From Colwellia marinimaniae (GTDB lineage Bacteria > Pseudomonadota > Gammaproteobacteria > Enterobacterales > Alteromonadaceae): a DNA stretch of 35,175 nt. The translations under genes and the position numbers were made by a program. Under the pieces are notes generated by a model. That model did no database searches. It had not been told where the DNA came from and saw nothing but the letters and a program-made list of their open reading frames with translations. Each line of letters opens with the position of its first letter. Position 1 is the first letter of the stretch. Positions 8,017 through 16,158 of this stretch are shown here, piece after piece. The stretch is taken from the NCBI RefSeq assembly GCF_002207865.1, contig NZ_BDQM01000040.1, forward strand, positions 1-35,175, written 5' to 3'.

Positions 8017-8022
8017 TATAAT
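8017..8022 (+). promoter_or_regulatory. -10 box of a candidate hupB promoter
   Basis: A perfect TATAAT lies 22 bp before the GTG start. The -35 at the right spacing (CATTAA) is poor, so the promoter may need an activator. The leader would be only about 16 nt, just enough for the AAGGGG ribosome binding site at 8031-8036. Confidence 0.45.
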
Positions 8023-8044
8023 AACAATTGAAGGGGTATACACT

Positions 8045-8317
8045 GTGAATAAATCTCAACTAATCGAGAAAATTGCTGCTGGTGCAGACATATCAAAAGC
8101 TGCTGCGGGTCGTGCATTAGATTCATTTATTGGCGCTGTAACTGATGAGTTAAAAGACGGCGAGCAAGTTGCTCTTGTTGGTTTTGGTACTTTCTCTGTA
8201 CGTGACCGTGCTGCACGTACTGGTCGCAACCCTCAAACGGGTGCTACTATCCAAATCGCTGCTGCAAAAATCCCATCTTTCAAAGCGGGTAAAGCATTAA
8301 AAGACGCATGTAACTAG
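8045..8317 (+). CDS. hupB: DNA-binding protein HU-beta
   Basis: HU is a small dimeric nucleoid protein that bends DNA. The 90-residue length is exact for the family. The beta-arm region shows GRNPQTG, whose Pro intercalates into DNA, and the C-terminal FKAGKALKDA helix is conserved. The start codon is GTG, supported by AAGGGG 8 nt upstream. Its place directly after lon matches the hupB (not hupA) locus of enterobacteria. A clear terminator follows at 8352. Confidence 0.96.
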   Translation: MNKSQLIEKIAAGADISKAAAGRALDSFIGAVTDELKDGEQVALVGFGTFSVRDRAARTGRNPQTGATIQIAAAKIPSFKAGKALKDACN

Positions 8318-8351
8318 TCACCTATTTAGACTAAGTTATACCGCGTATCAT

Positions 8352-8375
8352 AAACCACCTTTTAGGTGGTTTTTT
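8352..8375 (+). terminator. rho-independent terminator after hupB
   Basis: AAACCACCT (8352-8360) and AGGTGGTTT (8364-8372) form a 9-bp stem with a TTT loop, running into a T-tract to 8375. Confidence 0.88.
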
Positions 8376-8437
8376 ACTTTATACCTTGCATGAAAATAAA
8401 AACATCATAATTAATGTGCATTTAGTTCATTTTGTGC

Positions 8438-8466
8438 TTCAAGATATGTTATTCATCTGCTAAAAT
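8438..8466 (+). promoter_or_regulatory. candidate promoter of ppiD
   Basis: TGCTAAAAT gives an extended -10 (TAAAAT at 8461-8466). The -35 at 17 bp spacing (TTCAAG) is weak. It is the best match in the hupB-ppiD gap. Confidence 0.35.
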
Positions 8467-8554
8467 CGCGAGCAACTTTAATTTATATCAATTAATCTAT
8501 TTGTTATAAATATACCTAAGCCTAGTTTTTTTAAGCATAAAAAAAGAGACAAAA

Positions 8555-10471
8555 ATGTTAGAAGATATTCGTGAAAAATCGCAGGGATTGACTGCCAAAA
8601 TTATTCTTGGTTTGATTATCCTAACCTTCGCTGTGGCAGGTGTTGGCAGTTACAGCAGTTCAGTTGATACCTCAGTTGCTACCGTGAATGGTGAACCCAT
8701 TAGCTTGCAAGCATTTAATAAAGCTTATCAAGCACAGCGTAGTCGCATGGAACAACAATTTGGTGGCATGTTTGATACCTTATCAAATGATGAAAATTAT
8801 ATGGCTAATTTTCGTCAAGGCGTTTTAGATAGCCTCATTAACGAAAAGCTTATAGATCAAAACAGCGAAGCCTTGGCTATTCGTGTTTCTGATTTGCGTT
8901 TAAAAGAAACTATTCGAAATATGCCTGAATTTCAAATTGACGGCGTGTTTGATAATAATCGTTATCTAGCTATCATTAACCAAGCTGGTTTCTTTCAATC
9001 CTCTAATTTTCGTGATTATTTAAGAGTTGAAATGACTCGTCGTCAATTAAGCCAAGCATTAGTTAACACAGAGTTTAATTTACCTTACCAAGAAAAATTG
9101 CAATTGGCGTTACAAAACCAAACGCGTGATATCCGCTTTGCTACCATTTCTGCACAACAGTTTAAAGCGACAATCCAATTAACGGATGAAGAAGTAAATA
9201 ATTACTATCTAGCCAATCAAGCTCGCTTTGAAAATAAAGAACAGGTTAAAGTTGACTATATCAGCCTAAATGTGGCTGATATTGCAAAAGACATTAAGGT
9301 TACTGATGAAGCGTTAACTAAGTATTACCAAGAGAATTTAGCTAGCTTTACTGAAGTAGAGCAGCGCCGTATTTCTCATATTCTGATTGAATTCACCGAT
9401 GGCAATGTTGACGATGATGCTGCTAAAACCCAAGCTCAAGCGGTATTAAGTCGTCTTGAGCAAGGTGAAGATTTTGCCGAGCTAGCGAAAGAAGTTTCTC
9501 ATGATAGCTATAGTGGTGAAAACGGTGGTGATTTAGAATGGTTAGATCCCGGTGTGATGGAAGAAACTTTCGACCAAGCTGCGTTAGCATTAGTTAATGT
9601 TGGTGATATGAGTCCACTGGTTACTACTAGTTTTGGTTATCATATATTGCTGTTAACTGACTATAAAGCCGAAGCCGTGCAAGACTTTTCTGAGGTACAA
9701 GCTGAATTAAGACTTAAGTTAAGCAACGAGCAAGCACAAGATACATTCTTTACTTTACAGCAAGAAATGGCGCGCATTAGTTTTGAGTTTCCTGATAGCC
9801 TAGAAGATGCTGCTGCCGAGGTAAATGTTGCCATACAAACATCTCCTTGGTTATTAAGTCGTGGTAATAGTGTTCCTTTTGATCAAGCAAAAGTTATTGA
9901 AGCCGCTTTTTCAGAGATGGTTTTACATGACAATATGAACTCTGACCTTATTGAAGTTAACGATGATCTTGTCTTGGTATTACGCCTCAATACCTACCAA
10001 GCTGCGAATATTAAGCCTTTAACGGAAGTTGCCGCGCAAATTAAAGATATTTTAGTTAATCAAAAAGCAACTGAGCAAGCTCAACAAACCGTTGATGCTT
10101 TATTGGCCGACTTTAAGGCGGGTACTGATATTTCTACTCGATTAACCGCACTTAATACTAGCTTTGTTAGTAAAGATAAAGTTGCTCGTTATAGCCCAGT
10201 AATTGATCAAAGTATCAGTCGTGCTGCGTTTGTCTTACCGCACCCAGTCAATGGTGTTGTTTCAGCATCAACGGTAGCCTTAAGTAATGGTGATCTAGCC
10301 ATAATTGAAGTTACTGGTGTTGATGTCAGTGAATCTGCGGCCAATCCGAATTTAGCACAACAACAAACGTCTCAGTTAGCACAGTCTGCTTATCAAAGCT
10401 TTGTTAACTCGTTAAAAGTGGATGCTACCATTACTCGTAAACAACTTAGCGAGCAGATGTCAGTTTATTAA
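8555..10471 (+). CDS. ppiD: membrane-anchored periplasmic chaperone PpiD (parvulin-like)
   Basis: PpiD is an inner-membrane protein at the Sec translocon exit that helps newly exported proteins fold. The 638-residue length fits the family (E. coli 623). A single transmembrane segment lies at about residues 16-34 after a short cytoplasmic start (MLEDIREKSQG). A SurA-like helical region follows, then the parvulin domain at about 272-365 (RRISHILIEF, GENGGDLEWL, FGYHILLL). The C-terminal region is helical. The ATG has AAGAGA 8 nt upstream. Position after hupB matches E. coli. Enzymatic activity of PpiD family members is weak or absent, so the role is mainly chaperone. Confidence 0.95.
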   Translation: MLEDIREKSQGLTAKIILGLIILTFAVAGVGSYSSSVDTSVATVNGEPISLQAFNKAYQAQRSRMEQQFGGMFDTLSNDENYMANFRQGVLDSLINEKLIDQNSEALAIRVSDLRLKETIRNMPEFQIDGVFDNNRYLAIINQAGFFQSSNFRDYLRVEMTRRQLSQALVNTEFNLPYQEKLQLALQNQTRDIRFATISAQQFKATIQLTDEEVNNYYLANQARFENKEQVKVDYISLNVADIAKDIKVTDEALTKYYQENLASFTEVEQRRISHILIEFTDGNVDDDAAKTQAQAVLSRLEQGEDFAELAKEVSHDSYSGENGGDLEWLDPGVMEETFDQAALALVNVGDMSPLVTTSFGYHILLLTDYKAEAVQDFSEVQAELRLKLSNEQAQDTFFTLQQEMARISFEFPDSLEDAAAEVNVAIQTSPWLLSRGNSVPFDQAKVIEAAFSEMVLHDNMNSDLIEVNDDLVLVLRLNTYQAANIKPLTEVAAQIKDILVNQKATEQAQQTVDALLADFKAGTDISTRLTALNTSFVSKDKVARYSPVIDQSISRAAFVLPHPVNGVVSASTVALSNGDLAIIEVTGVDVSESAANPNLAQQQTSQLAQSAYQSFVNSLKVDATITRKQLSEQMSVY

Positions 10472-10512
10472 CAGTTAACACCGTTAGTTACCGAAGGTGA
10501 CAAACGCTGACT

Positions 10513-10548
10513 AAAAAGCCAATAGCAGTATTCTGCTATTGGCTTTTT
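10513..10548. terminator. strong terminator after ppiD, possibly bidirectional
   Basis: AAAAAGCCAATAGCAG (10513-10528) and CTGCTATTGGCTTTTT (10533-10548) form a perfect 16-bp stem with a TATT loop. The A-run on the left and T-run on the right allow it to terminate ppiD from the left and sapF from the right. Confidence 0.88.
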
Positions 10549-10658
10549 ATTATGCTTTATTTAGTAAGTGAAATTAATCTGTTTAATCTTGTTTAATCTA
10601 TTGGCGAATTGAAGTGGAGTAGTTAATGCGGTGACTAAGTTAAGCGAATTGTCTATGT

Positions 10659-11435
10659 TTACTTTAGTTTGAAATTTTGGCTCATCATCAGTTTTTGCGT
10701 TACTTTATGCTGGGGATTACGCATTACCTCAAGGGTTTTTCCTGACTCAACTACCTCGCCATGAGACATTACCAATACATCATCACTGAAATGCCGAACA
10801 ATACCCAAATTGTGAGAAATTAAAATATAGGCTAAGCCCATCTGTTCCTGTAAATCGAGTAATAAGTTAATCATTTGCGAGCGCAGTGATGGGTCTAACG
10901 CCGCTAAGGCTTCATCTAGAATGATAACTTGTGGCTGTAATATAATTGCTCGAGCGAGGGATATTCGCTGTTTTTGCCCGCCTGAAAACATATGAGGATA
11001 AAAGTTCATATGATCGCCAAGTAGGCCAACTTTTTGTAAGGTCATTCGAATAAGCTGACGCCGCTGTTTTTCCTCTAAATCGGTATTTAATGTCAAGGGC
11101 TCGTCGAGTAGTTGTTGGATAGTTAAACTGGGGTTTAAAGTGGTGCCAGAGTCCTGAAATATCATCCTGATTTGTTGGCACCGTTGTTTAAAACTTTGGC
11201 TTTGTAGTAACTGGCCATTGAGGTATATTTTACCCCTAGTTGGTGTTTCCGCCCCTACCAATATCTTCGCTAAGGTCGACTTACCCGAGCCGTTTTCTCC
11301 AACAATTGCTAGGGTCTTTTTTGCTTTAATGGTAAACGATACCGGTGCTAAGGCATTAAACTCACGTTTATGATACCAGTAGCCTTTTAGTTTATACGAT
11401 TTCGATATTTCCTTTACCTCTAATAAAACACTCAT
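10659..11435 (-). CDS. sapF: peptide ABC transporter ATP-binding protein SapF
   Basis: One of two ATPases of the Sap importer, which in enterobacteria takes up peptides (and has been linked to antimicrobial-peptide resistance). The 258 residues show Walker A GENGSGKST, the signature FSGGQKQR, Walker B VIILDEALAALD and the switch His in LISHNLG. The start ATG lies 1 nt after the sapD stop codon, so translation is coupled. It is the last gene of the minus-strand operon and ends about 110 bp from the shared terminator. Identification as SapF rather than generic OppF rests on gene order and on its partner SapD. Confidence 0.9.
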   Translation of the reverse strand: MSVLLEVKEISKSYKLKGYWYHKREFNALAPVSFTIKAKKTLAIVGENGSGKSTLAKILVGAETPTRGKIYLNGQLLQSQSFKQRCQQIRMIFQDSGTTLNPSLTIQQLLDEPLTLNTDLEEKQRRQLIRMTLQKVGLLGDHMNFYPHMFSGGQKQRISLARAIILQPQVIILDEALAALDPSLRSQMINLLLDLQEQMGLAYILISHNLGIVRHFSDDVLVMSHGEVVESGKTLEVMRNPQHKVTQKLMMSQNFKLK

Positions 11436-11436
11436 C

Positions 11437-12471
11437 TTAGTTTGTCCCTTTTACTGGTTTGTCTTTTAGCGGCTGTTTTTTTACTGTTTCACGGAGTATC
11501 GGGAAGTGACAACTTACTTTGTGACCATGGAAATTACTCACTTTTGGCGCTGAAACACAGGTTTGCTGAGCTCTTGGGCATCGAGGGCCTAGCCGACAAC
11601 CTATAGGTAAATGTTGTAAAATTGGAATACTACCGGGTAAGGTCATTAATCGCGACTTAGCGGGTAATTGCAGATTTGCTTTGGTACTACTATCAACTAG
11701 AGCACGGGTATAAGGGTGCATAGGTTTATTAAATATTTGTTCTGTGGTACCCGCTTCAACAAACTGACCGCTATACATTACCGTGATGGTGTTAGTCCAG
11801 TGGGTAATGTTTTCTAAATCATGGCTGATCAATAAAATAGACATGTTTTTTAATTGATTTAGGTTTGCTAATAATCGAAATATTTGCCCTTGATTGGTAC
11901 TTTCCATAGCCGCTGTTGGCTCATCGGCAATCAATAACATTGGTCGGCCTGCCAAGGCGATTGCTATCATAACGCGTTGACAAATTGCCTCGGTGAGCTG
12001 ATGAGGGTAACTACTAATACATTGACTATGGTTCTTAATACCCACTTTATGAAGTAATTTTATCACCTCTTTTTTGCGTTGTTTATTACGTTGCCAAAAA
12101 TAACCAGATAATTGTGAAGTATCAATTGCTTCACTTAATTGTGCCCCGATCAAAGTGGTGGGGTCTAAGCAGCTCATGGGCTCTTGAAATATCATGGCGA
12201 TATCACGACATAATAATGTTCTACGTTCATCTATTGATAGCCGTAATAAGTCGATGCCACGCCAATGGAAACGGTCGGCATGGACATGCCACTTATCTTC
12301 TAAAACCCCGATAATGGCTTGCGCTAATAGTGATTTTCCTGAGCCTGACTCACCGACTAAACCGCGTATTTCGCCTTCTTTTATGGATAAACTTACTCTA
12401 TCTACTGCCAATATACGGCCATTGGGGGTATCTAACTCAATGGATAAATTTCTAATGTCGAGTAAATTCAT
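11437..12471 (-). CDS. sapD: peptide ABC transporter ATP-binding protein SapD
   Basis: Second ATPase of the Sap system; in E. coli SapD (TrkE) also supports Trk potassium uptake. It has 344 residues with Walker A GESGSGKSL, Walker B MLLIADEPTAAME and switch His in LISHDL. The ABC signature is degenerate: YPHQLTEAICQ replaces LSGGxxQ, as in enterobacterial SapD (ELTEGECQ), so this is a family trait and not decay. The C-terminal oligopeptide-transporter extension (HPYTRALV, GCRLGPRCP with conserved cysteines) is present. A 103-nt gap separates it from sapC, the only sizeable gap within the operon. Confidence 0.92.
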   Translation of the reverse strand: MNLLDIRNLSIELDTPNGRILAVDRVSLSIKEGEIRGLVGESGSGKSLLAQAIIGVLEDKWHVHADRFHWRGIDLLRLSIDERRTLLCRDIAMIFQEPMSCLDPTTLIGAQLSEAIDTSQLSGYFWQRNKQRKKEVIKLLHKVGIKNHSQCISSYPHQLTEAICQRVMIAIALAGRPMLLIADEPTAAMESTNQGQIFRLLANLNQLKNMSILLISHDLENITHWTNTITVMYSGQFVEAGTTEQIFNKPMHPYTRALVDSSTKANLQLPAKSRLMTLPGSIPILQHLPIGCRLGPRCPRAQQTCVSAPKVSNFHGHKVSCHFPILRETVKKQPLKDKPVKGTN

Positions 12472-12516
12472 AAGCTCTACTTATGCGCAGCTTTAGGCTG
12501 AGTGATGAAGGTTAAA

Positions 12517-12546
12517 AAAAGTAAAACCATATGTTTTTTTACTTTT
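12517..12546. repeat. AT-only inverted repeat between sapC and sapD
   Basis: AAAAGTAAAA (12517-12526) and TTTTACTTTT (12537-12546) are complementary, with poly-A and poly-T runs around them. Without G-C pairs it is a poor terminator. It could attenuate or process the sap transcript between permease and ATPase genes. Confidence 0.35.
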
Positions 12547-12574
12547 ACTTTGTTTGCTATTTGTGGCAATAACA

Positions 12575-13468
12575 TTAGTTTTCCTTACGCAACTTGAGGG
12601 CGTGGCGAATGCCTTCACCCACTAAGTTAGTGGCAACTACGGCGAATAATATCGCTAGACCAGGTAAGTAAACCGTCCATGGCGCTATATAAAAGCGCTC
12701 AAGGCCATTGGCTAAAATAGCGCCCCATTCGGGCAAGGGAATTTGTGCCCCTAGCCCTAAAAAGCCTAGTGTGGCGATATCTAATATTGCCGCTGATTGA
12801 GCCAGTGTCGCTTGGCTCATTAAGCGCTCAACAATATTTGGGAATACTGAGTAGTACAAAATACGGAAATTACTAGCACCATCAAGGCGCGATGCTAGGA
12901 CATAATCTTTTCTAAATTCTTCTTTTACAGCATAGCGGGTTATGTGGATAAATTGCGGGATAAAGACTATAGCAATTGCCCAGACAGTGTTACTGATACC
13001 CGGACCTAAAATAGCGACAATAATAATGGCGAGTAATAGCGATGGGATAGAGAGTATTACATCGAGAAAGTGATTTAAAAAACTGGACTTAATGCCTTTA
13101 GTTAACGCTGAGAGTGAACCAATGACCACGCCGATAACTAAAGAAAAAATCACCACAATAAAACTTAAACCAAAGGTAAGTGAAGTGCCATACATGAGCC
13201 GAGATAACATATCTCTGCCAAGCTCATCGGTACCTAACAAATAACTTACATTACCATCTACATGCCAAGCAGGTGGTAATAAAATCATATCTAAATTGCC
13301 GTCCACTGGCGAGTAGGGTGATATAATTGGTGCAAAAATAGCTAATAAAATTAGGAAAATAAAACAACAGAAGCCAACCATAGCGACGGGAGTTTTACGA
13401 AAAATCCCCCACAACTGCATAAAGGGCGAAGGAAAAACTTCTTCAAGGTATATTTTTTCACGAGCCAT
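12575..13468 (-). CDS. sapC: peptide ABC transporter permease SapC
   Basis: Inner-membrane permease of the Sap importer (DppC/OppC type). It has 297 residues, close to E. coli SapC (296). The N-terminal segment includes the OppC-type motif region LWGIFRKTPVAMVG, then a transmembrane helix at about 33-52. A periplasmic loop with GTDELGRDMLSRL and five more hydrophobic helices follow. The EAA loop appears near the C-terminal half (LASRLDGASNFRILYY), the site that contacts the ATPases. The start overlaps the sapB stop by 11 nt. Confidence 0.92.
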   Translation of the reverse strand: MAREKIYLEEVFPSPFMQLWGIFRKTPVAMVGFCCFIFLILLAIFAPIISPYSPVDGNLDMILLPPAWHVDGNVSYLLGTDELGRDMLSRLMYGTSLTFGLSFIVVIFSLVIGVVIGSLSALTKGIKSSFLNHFLDVILSIPSLLLAIIIVAILGPGISNTVWAIAIVFIPQFIHITRYAVKEEFRKDYVLASRLDGASNFRILYYSVFPNIVERLMSQATLAQSAAILDIATLGFLGLGAQIPLPEWGAILANGLERFYIAPWTVYLPGLAILFAVVATNLVGEGIRHALKLRKEN

Positions 13469-14486
13469 GTTTATTACCTCGGGCTAATGGATTGAGCGCC
13501 GCATAGATAAAGTCTGTTAAAATATGGATAATAAATATAAAGCATGACAGCACTAATAAACCGCCTTGAATTGCGGTGTAATCTCGCTGATATATACTTT
13601 CTATTAGCCATCGACCAATGCCAGGCCAACTAAAAATAACCTCAGTTACCATAGCGATAGTGACTAAATTGGCAAATTGCAAACCCACATGTCGTATTAT
13701 TTTGATCAGTGCATTACGTATGGCGTGGCGAAAGATTATTTGTTGAAAGCTTAATCCTTTAGCACGAGCCGCTCTGATATAACTGGTGGCTAACACTTCG
13801 ATCATCGCGGCACGCGACAAACGAATAAAAATAGTCGCGGGTGCTAGGGCTATGACACATGCGGGGAGAATGATATGGGCACTGGCATTACTAAAAGCTT
13901 GCCATTTATAGGGGCTATCACTTAATAAAATATCAATAAACTGGATGCCGGTAATAAACTCTATTTCAAACAGTAAGCTGATTTTTCCTGCCGAAGGCAA
14001 CCAGCCAAGGCCGATGGAAAAAACAAGTATAGCCAGTAAACCTAACCAAAAAACAGGAATGGAATAACCAAGCATAGCTAAAGATAATATCACATGGTCA
14101 CTGGTTTTATTGTGTTTGATCGCGGCAATAAAACCTAAAGGAATACCGACTGTCATAGCAATAAGTAAAGCCACTAAGCTGAGCTCTATGGTTGCCGGCA
14201 GTAATTCTATAATCTCGTTGCTAATGGGCGATTGGCTGGCCATAGATTGACCAAGATCACCATTAAGGATATGAGTTAAATAAGCACCATATTGATTAAC
14301 AATGCTCTTATCCATTTGGTAAGCTTTATTAAGTTGTGCTAATTCGCTTGCCGTAGCATTAATTTGACCGGAATGATTAATAACGGTATCACCCGGAAAT
14401 AAAAAACTTAAGCTAAATGATAATAAAGTTAGCACCAACATGGTAAAAATAAATAAGCTGATGCGTCGTAAGGTAAAAATAAGCAT
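13458..14486 (-). CDS. sapB: peptide ABC transporter permease SapB
   Basis: First permease of the Sap importer (DppB/OppB type), 342 residues. It opens with a hydrophobic helix (RRISLFIFTMLVLTLLSFSL), has a periplasmic region with YQMDKSIVNQYG and HILNGDLGQS, and several membrane helices. The EAA loop is seen as YIRAARAKGLSFQQIIFRHAIRNA. Only 1 nt separates its start codon from the sapA stop, so the genes are translationally coupled. Slightly longer than E. coli SapB (321), with extra residues mainly in the periplasmic loops. Confidence 0.92.
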   Translation of the reverse strand: MLIFTLRRISLFIFTMLVLTLLSFSLSFLFPGDTVINHSGQINATASELAQLNKAYQMDKSIVNQYGAYLTHILNGDLGQSMASQSPISNEIIELLPATIELSLVALLIAMTVGIPLGFIAAIKHNKTSDHVILSLAMLGYSIPVFWLGLLAILVFSIGLGWLPSAGKISLLFEIEFITGIQFIDILLSDSPYKWQAFSNASAHIILPACVIALAPATIFIRLSRAAMIEVLATSYIRAARAKGLSFQQIIFRHAIRNALIKIIRHVGLQFANLVTIAMVTEVIFSWPGIGRWLIESIYQRDYTAIQGGLLVLSCFIFIIHILTDFIYAALNPLARGNKHGS

Positions 14487-14487
14487 C

Positions 14488-16158
14488 TTAGTTACTCACC
14501 TTGTTAACCATGTCAGGATTTTCTATGGTTGGAGCCTTGTTATTGGTATTTATTTTAGCCGCTTGATAAAAACTGATACCACCAAAGTTTGACAATATAT
14601 CACCTACCACATCGGTACCACGAGCTTGATAGCGCTTTGAATGAGCAATGGGTAATAAAGGCATTTCTTCATTAATTATTACCATAGCCTGAGCATAGTA
14701 ACGCTTTCTTTGCTTCATATTGGTTGTTTTAAGCGCTTCTTGCAGTAGTTGGTCAAATTCTTTATTACACCAAAAGGTCCGATTATTACCCGTTTCGCTG
14801 GCCGAACAACTTAGCATTGGCGTGAAAAAATTATCGGGTTCTGGCGTATCGGCATTCCAGCCTAATAAAAAGCTTTGGTGCTCACCTAAGGATAAGCGAC
14901 GCAAGAAGGTGCTCCATTCATAACTGACAATTTTCACCTTTACGCCAATTTTTTTTAAATCAGCTTGGATAAGCTTGGCCATGGTTAAGGCATTTGGATT
15001 ATAAGCTCTTTGCACTGGCATTGCCCATAGGTCCATAGTAAAACCTTGTGCATAACCTGCTATGGCTAATAAAGACTTTGCCCGTATCGGATCATAACCC
15101 AATTCAGGGGTTTCACTGTCATAAGCCCATGATGTTTCAGGTAGTATTGATTTAGCCCGGGCTGCTTGAGAGTGGTAAACGGTATTAATGATGGCCTGCT
15201 TGTTAATCGCTAAGCTGATAGCTTGGCGCACTAATTTATTATTAAAAGGCTCTTTTTTAGTATTAAAACCAAAGTAACCTACATTTAACGAGGTAATCGA
15301 CTCCAATATCAAGTCAGTTCTTTCTGCAATTTTTGCATGGGCTATAGGGTAACTACTGACATCACATTCTTTCGCTAACAGTTTAGTTAAGCGACTGGTT
15401 TTACTCAGGGTGATATCAAAAACAAGTTGCTCGATTTTTGCTGGTCCTTGCCAATATGAATCATGACGGTAAAAGCGAATTAATGAACCAACCCGGTAAT
15501 CTTTGAATTTAAACGGTCCGGTACCAATGGGCAGTATATCTATTTTATGCGGTGTACCTTTATTGAGTAGTTTTTCACCGTACTCAGCCGATAATATTAC
15601 CGCATAATCGGTGGCTAAATTAGCTAAAAAGGAGCTGTCATTACGTTTTAAAATAAAGCGAATGGTGTAATCGTTAATTTTCTCGATTTTTTCAATTAAC
15701 TCGGCAAATTTAGCACTTTGGAAAAAAGGGTACTGGCCACCAGATACTTGATGATAAGCATGGTTTTTATCTACAATTCGATTAAAGCTAAATAAAACAT
15801 CATCGGCATTAAGAAATCTTGTCGGGGTAAAGTAGCTCGTTTGATGAAAGTGTACATCTTGACGTAAATAGAAGGTGATTTTTTTACCGTCACGAGTAAC
15901 ATGCCAGGACTTAGCCAGGGAAGGGCCCAAGGTGTTATTGTTCCCTTCATAAACAATAAGGCTGTTATAAAGCTGTTTAGAGGTGGCGTCAGTGGTTGTT
16001 CCTGAGGTACTAAGCTGAGGGTTAAACGTTTCTGGCGAGCCCTCAGAGCAATAGATAATACTGCGCTCACTTAACGATAATTTATTACCCTCGTTACATC
16101 CAGCGAGCAGACTAACAAAAGCAGTAATAAGTAAAGGGAGTGTTGGCTTAAAGCTCAT
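14488..16158 (-). CDS. sapA: peptide-binding lipoprotein SapA of the Sap ABC importer
   Basis: Substrate-binding component of the SapABCDF system (SBP family 5). Compared with E. coli SapA, it keeps IYCSEGSPETFNPQ near the N-terminus, the YFTPTRFLNADDVLFSFNRI block and GTGPFKF. From the ATG at 16158 (556 residues) there is a signal peptide ending LLAGC, a canonical lipobox with Cys21, so the protein is probably a lipoprotein tethered to the inner membrane; E. coli SapA is soluble. Upstream in-frame starts (ATG 16173, TTG 16176) are possible but spoil the signal peptide. The start overlaps the end of pspF by 11 nt, so sapA is coupled to pspF. Confidence 0.9.
   Translation of the reverse strand: MSFKPTLPLLITAFVSLLAGCNEGNKLSLSERSIIYCSEGSPETFNPQLSTSGTTTDATSKQLYNSLIVYEGNNNTLGPSLAKSWHVTRDGKKITFYLRQDVHFHQTSYFTPTRFLNADDVLFSFNRIVDKNHAYHQVSGGQYPFFQSAKFAELIEKIEKINDYTIRFILKRNDSSFLANLATDYAVILSAEYGEKLLNKGTPHKIDILPIGTGPFKFKDYRVGSLIRFYRHDSYWQGPAKIEQLVFDITLSKTSRLTKLLAKECDVSSYPIAHAKIAERTDLILESITSLNVGYFGFNTKKEPFNNKLVRQAISLAINKQAIINTVYHSQAARAKSILPETSWAYDSETPELGYDPIRAKSLLAIAGYAQGFTMDLWAMPVQRAYNPNALTMAKLIQADLKKIGVKVKIVSYEWSTFLRRLSLGEHQSFLLGWNADTPEPDNFFTPMLSCSASETGNNRTFWCNKEFDQLLQEALKTTNMKQRKRYYAQAMVIINEEMPLLPIAHSKRYQARGTDVVGDILSNFGGISFYQAAKINTNNKAPTIENPDMVNKVSN

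Noticed and set aside
11437..12471. Degenerate ABC signature in SapD as a sign of pseudogenisation
   Set aside because: Enterobacterial SapD has an equally altered signature (ELTEGECQ), and the other motifs are intact.
12114..12496. Two plus-strand frames antisense to sapD
   Set aside because: They overlap the conserved coding region of sapD and show no family features.
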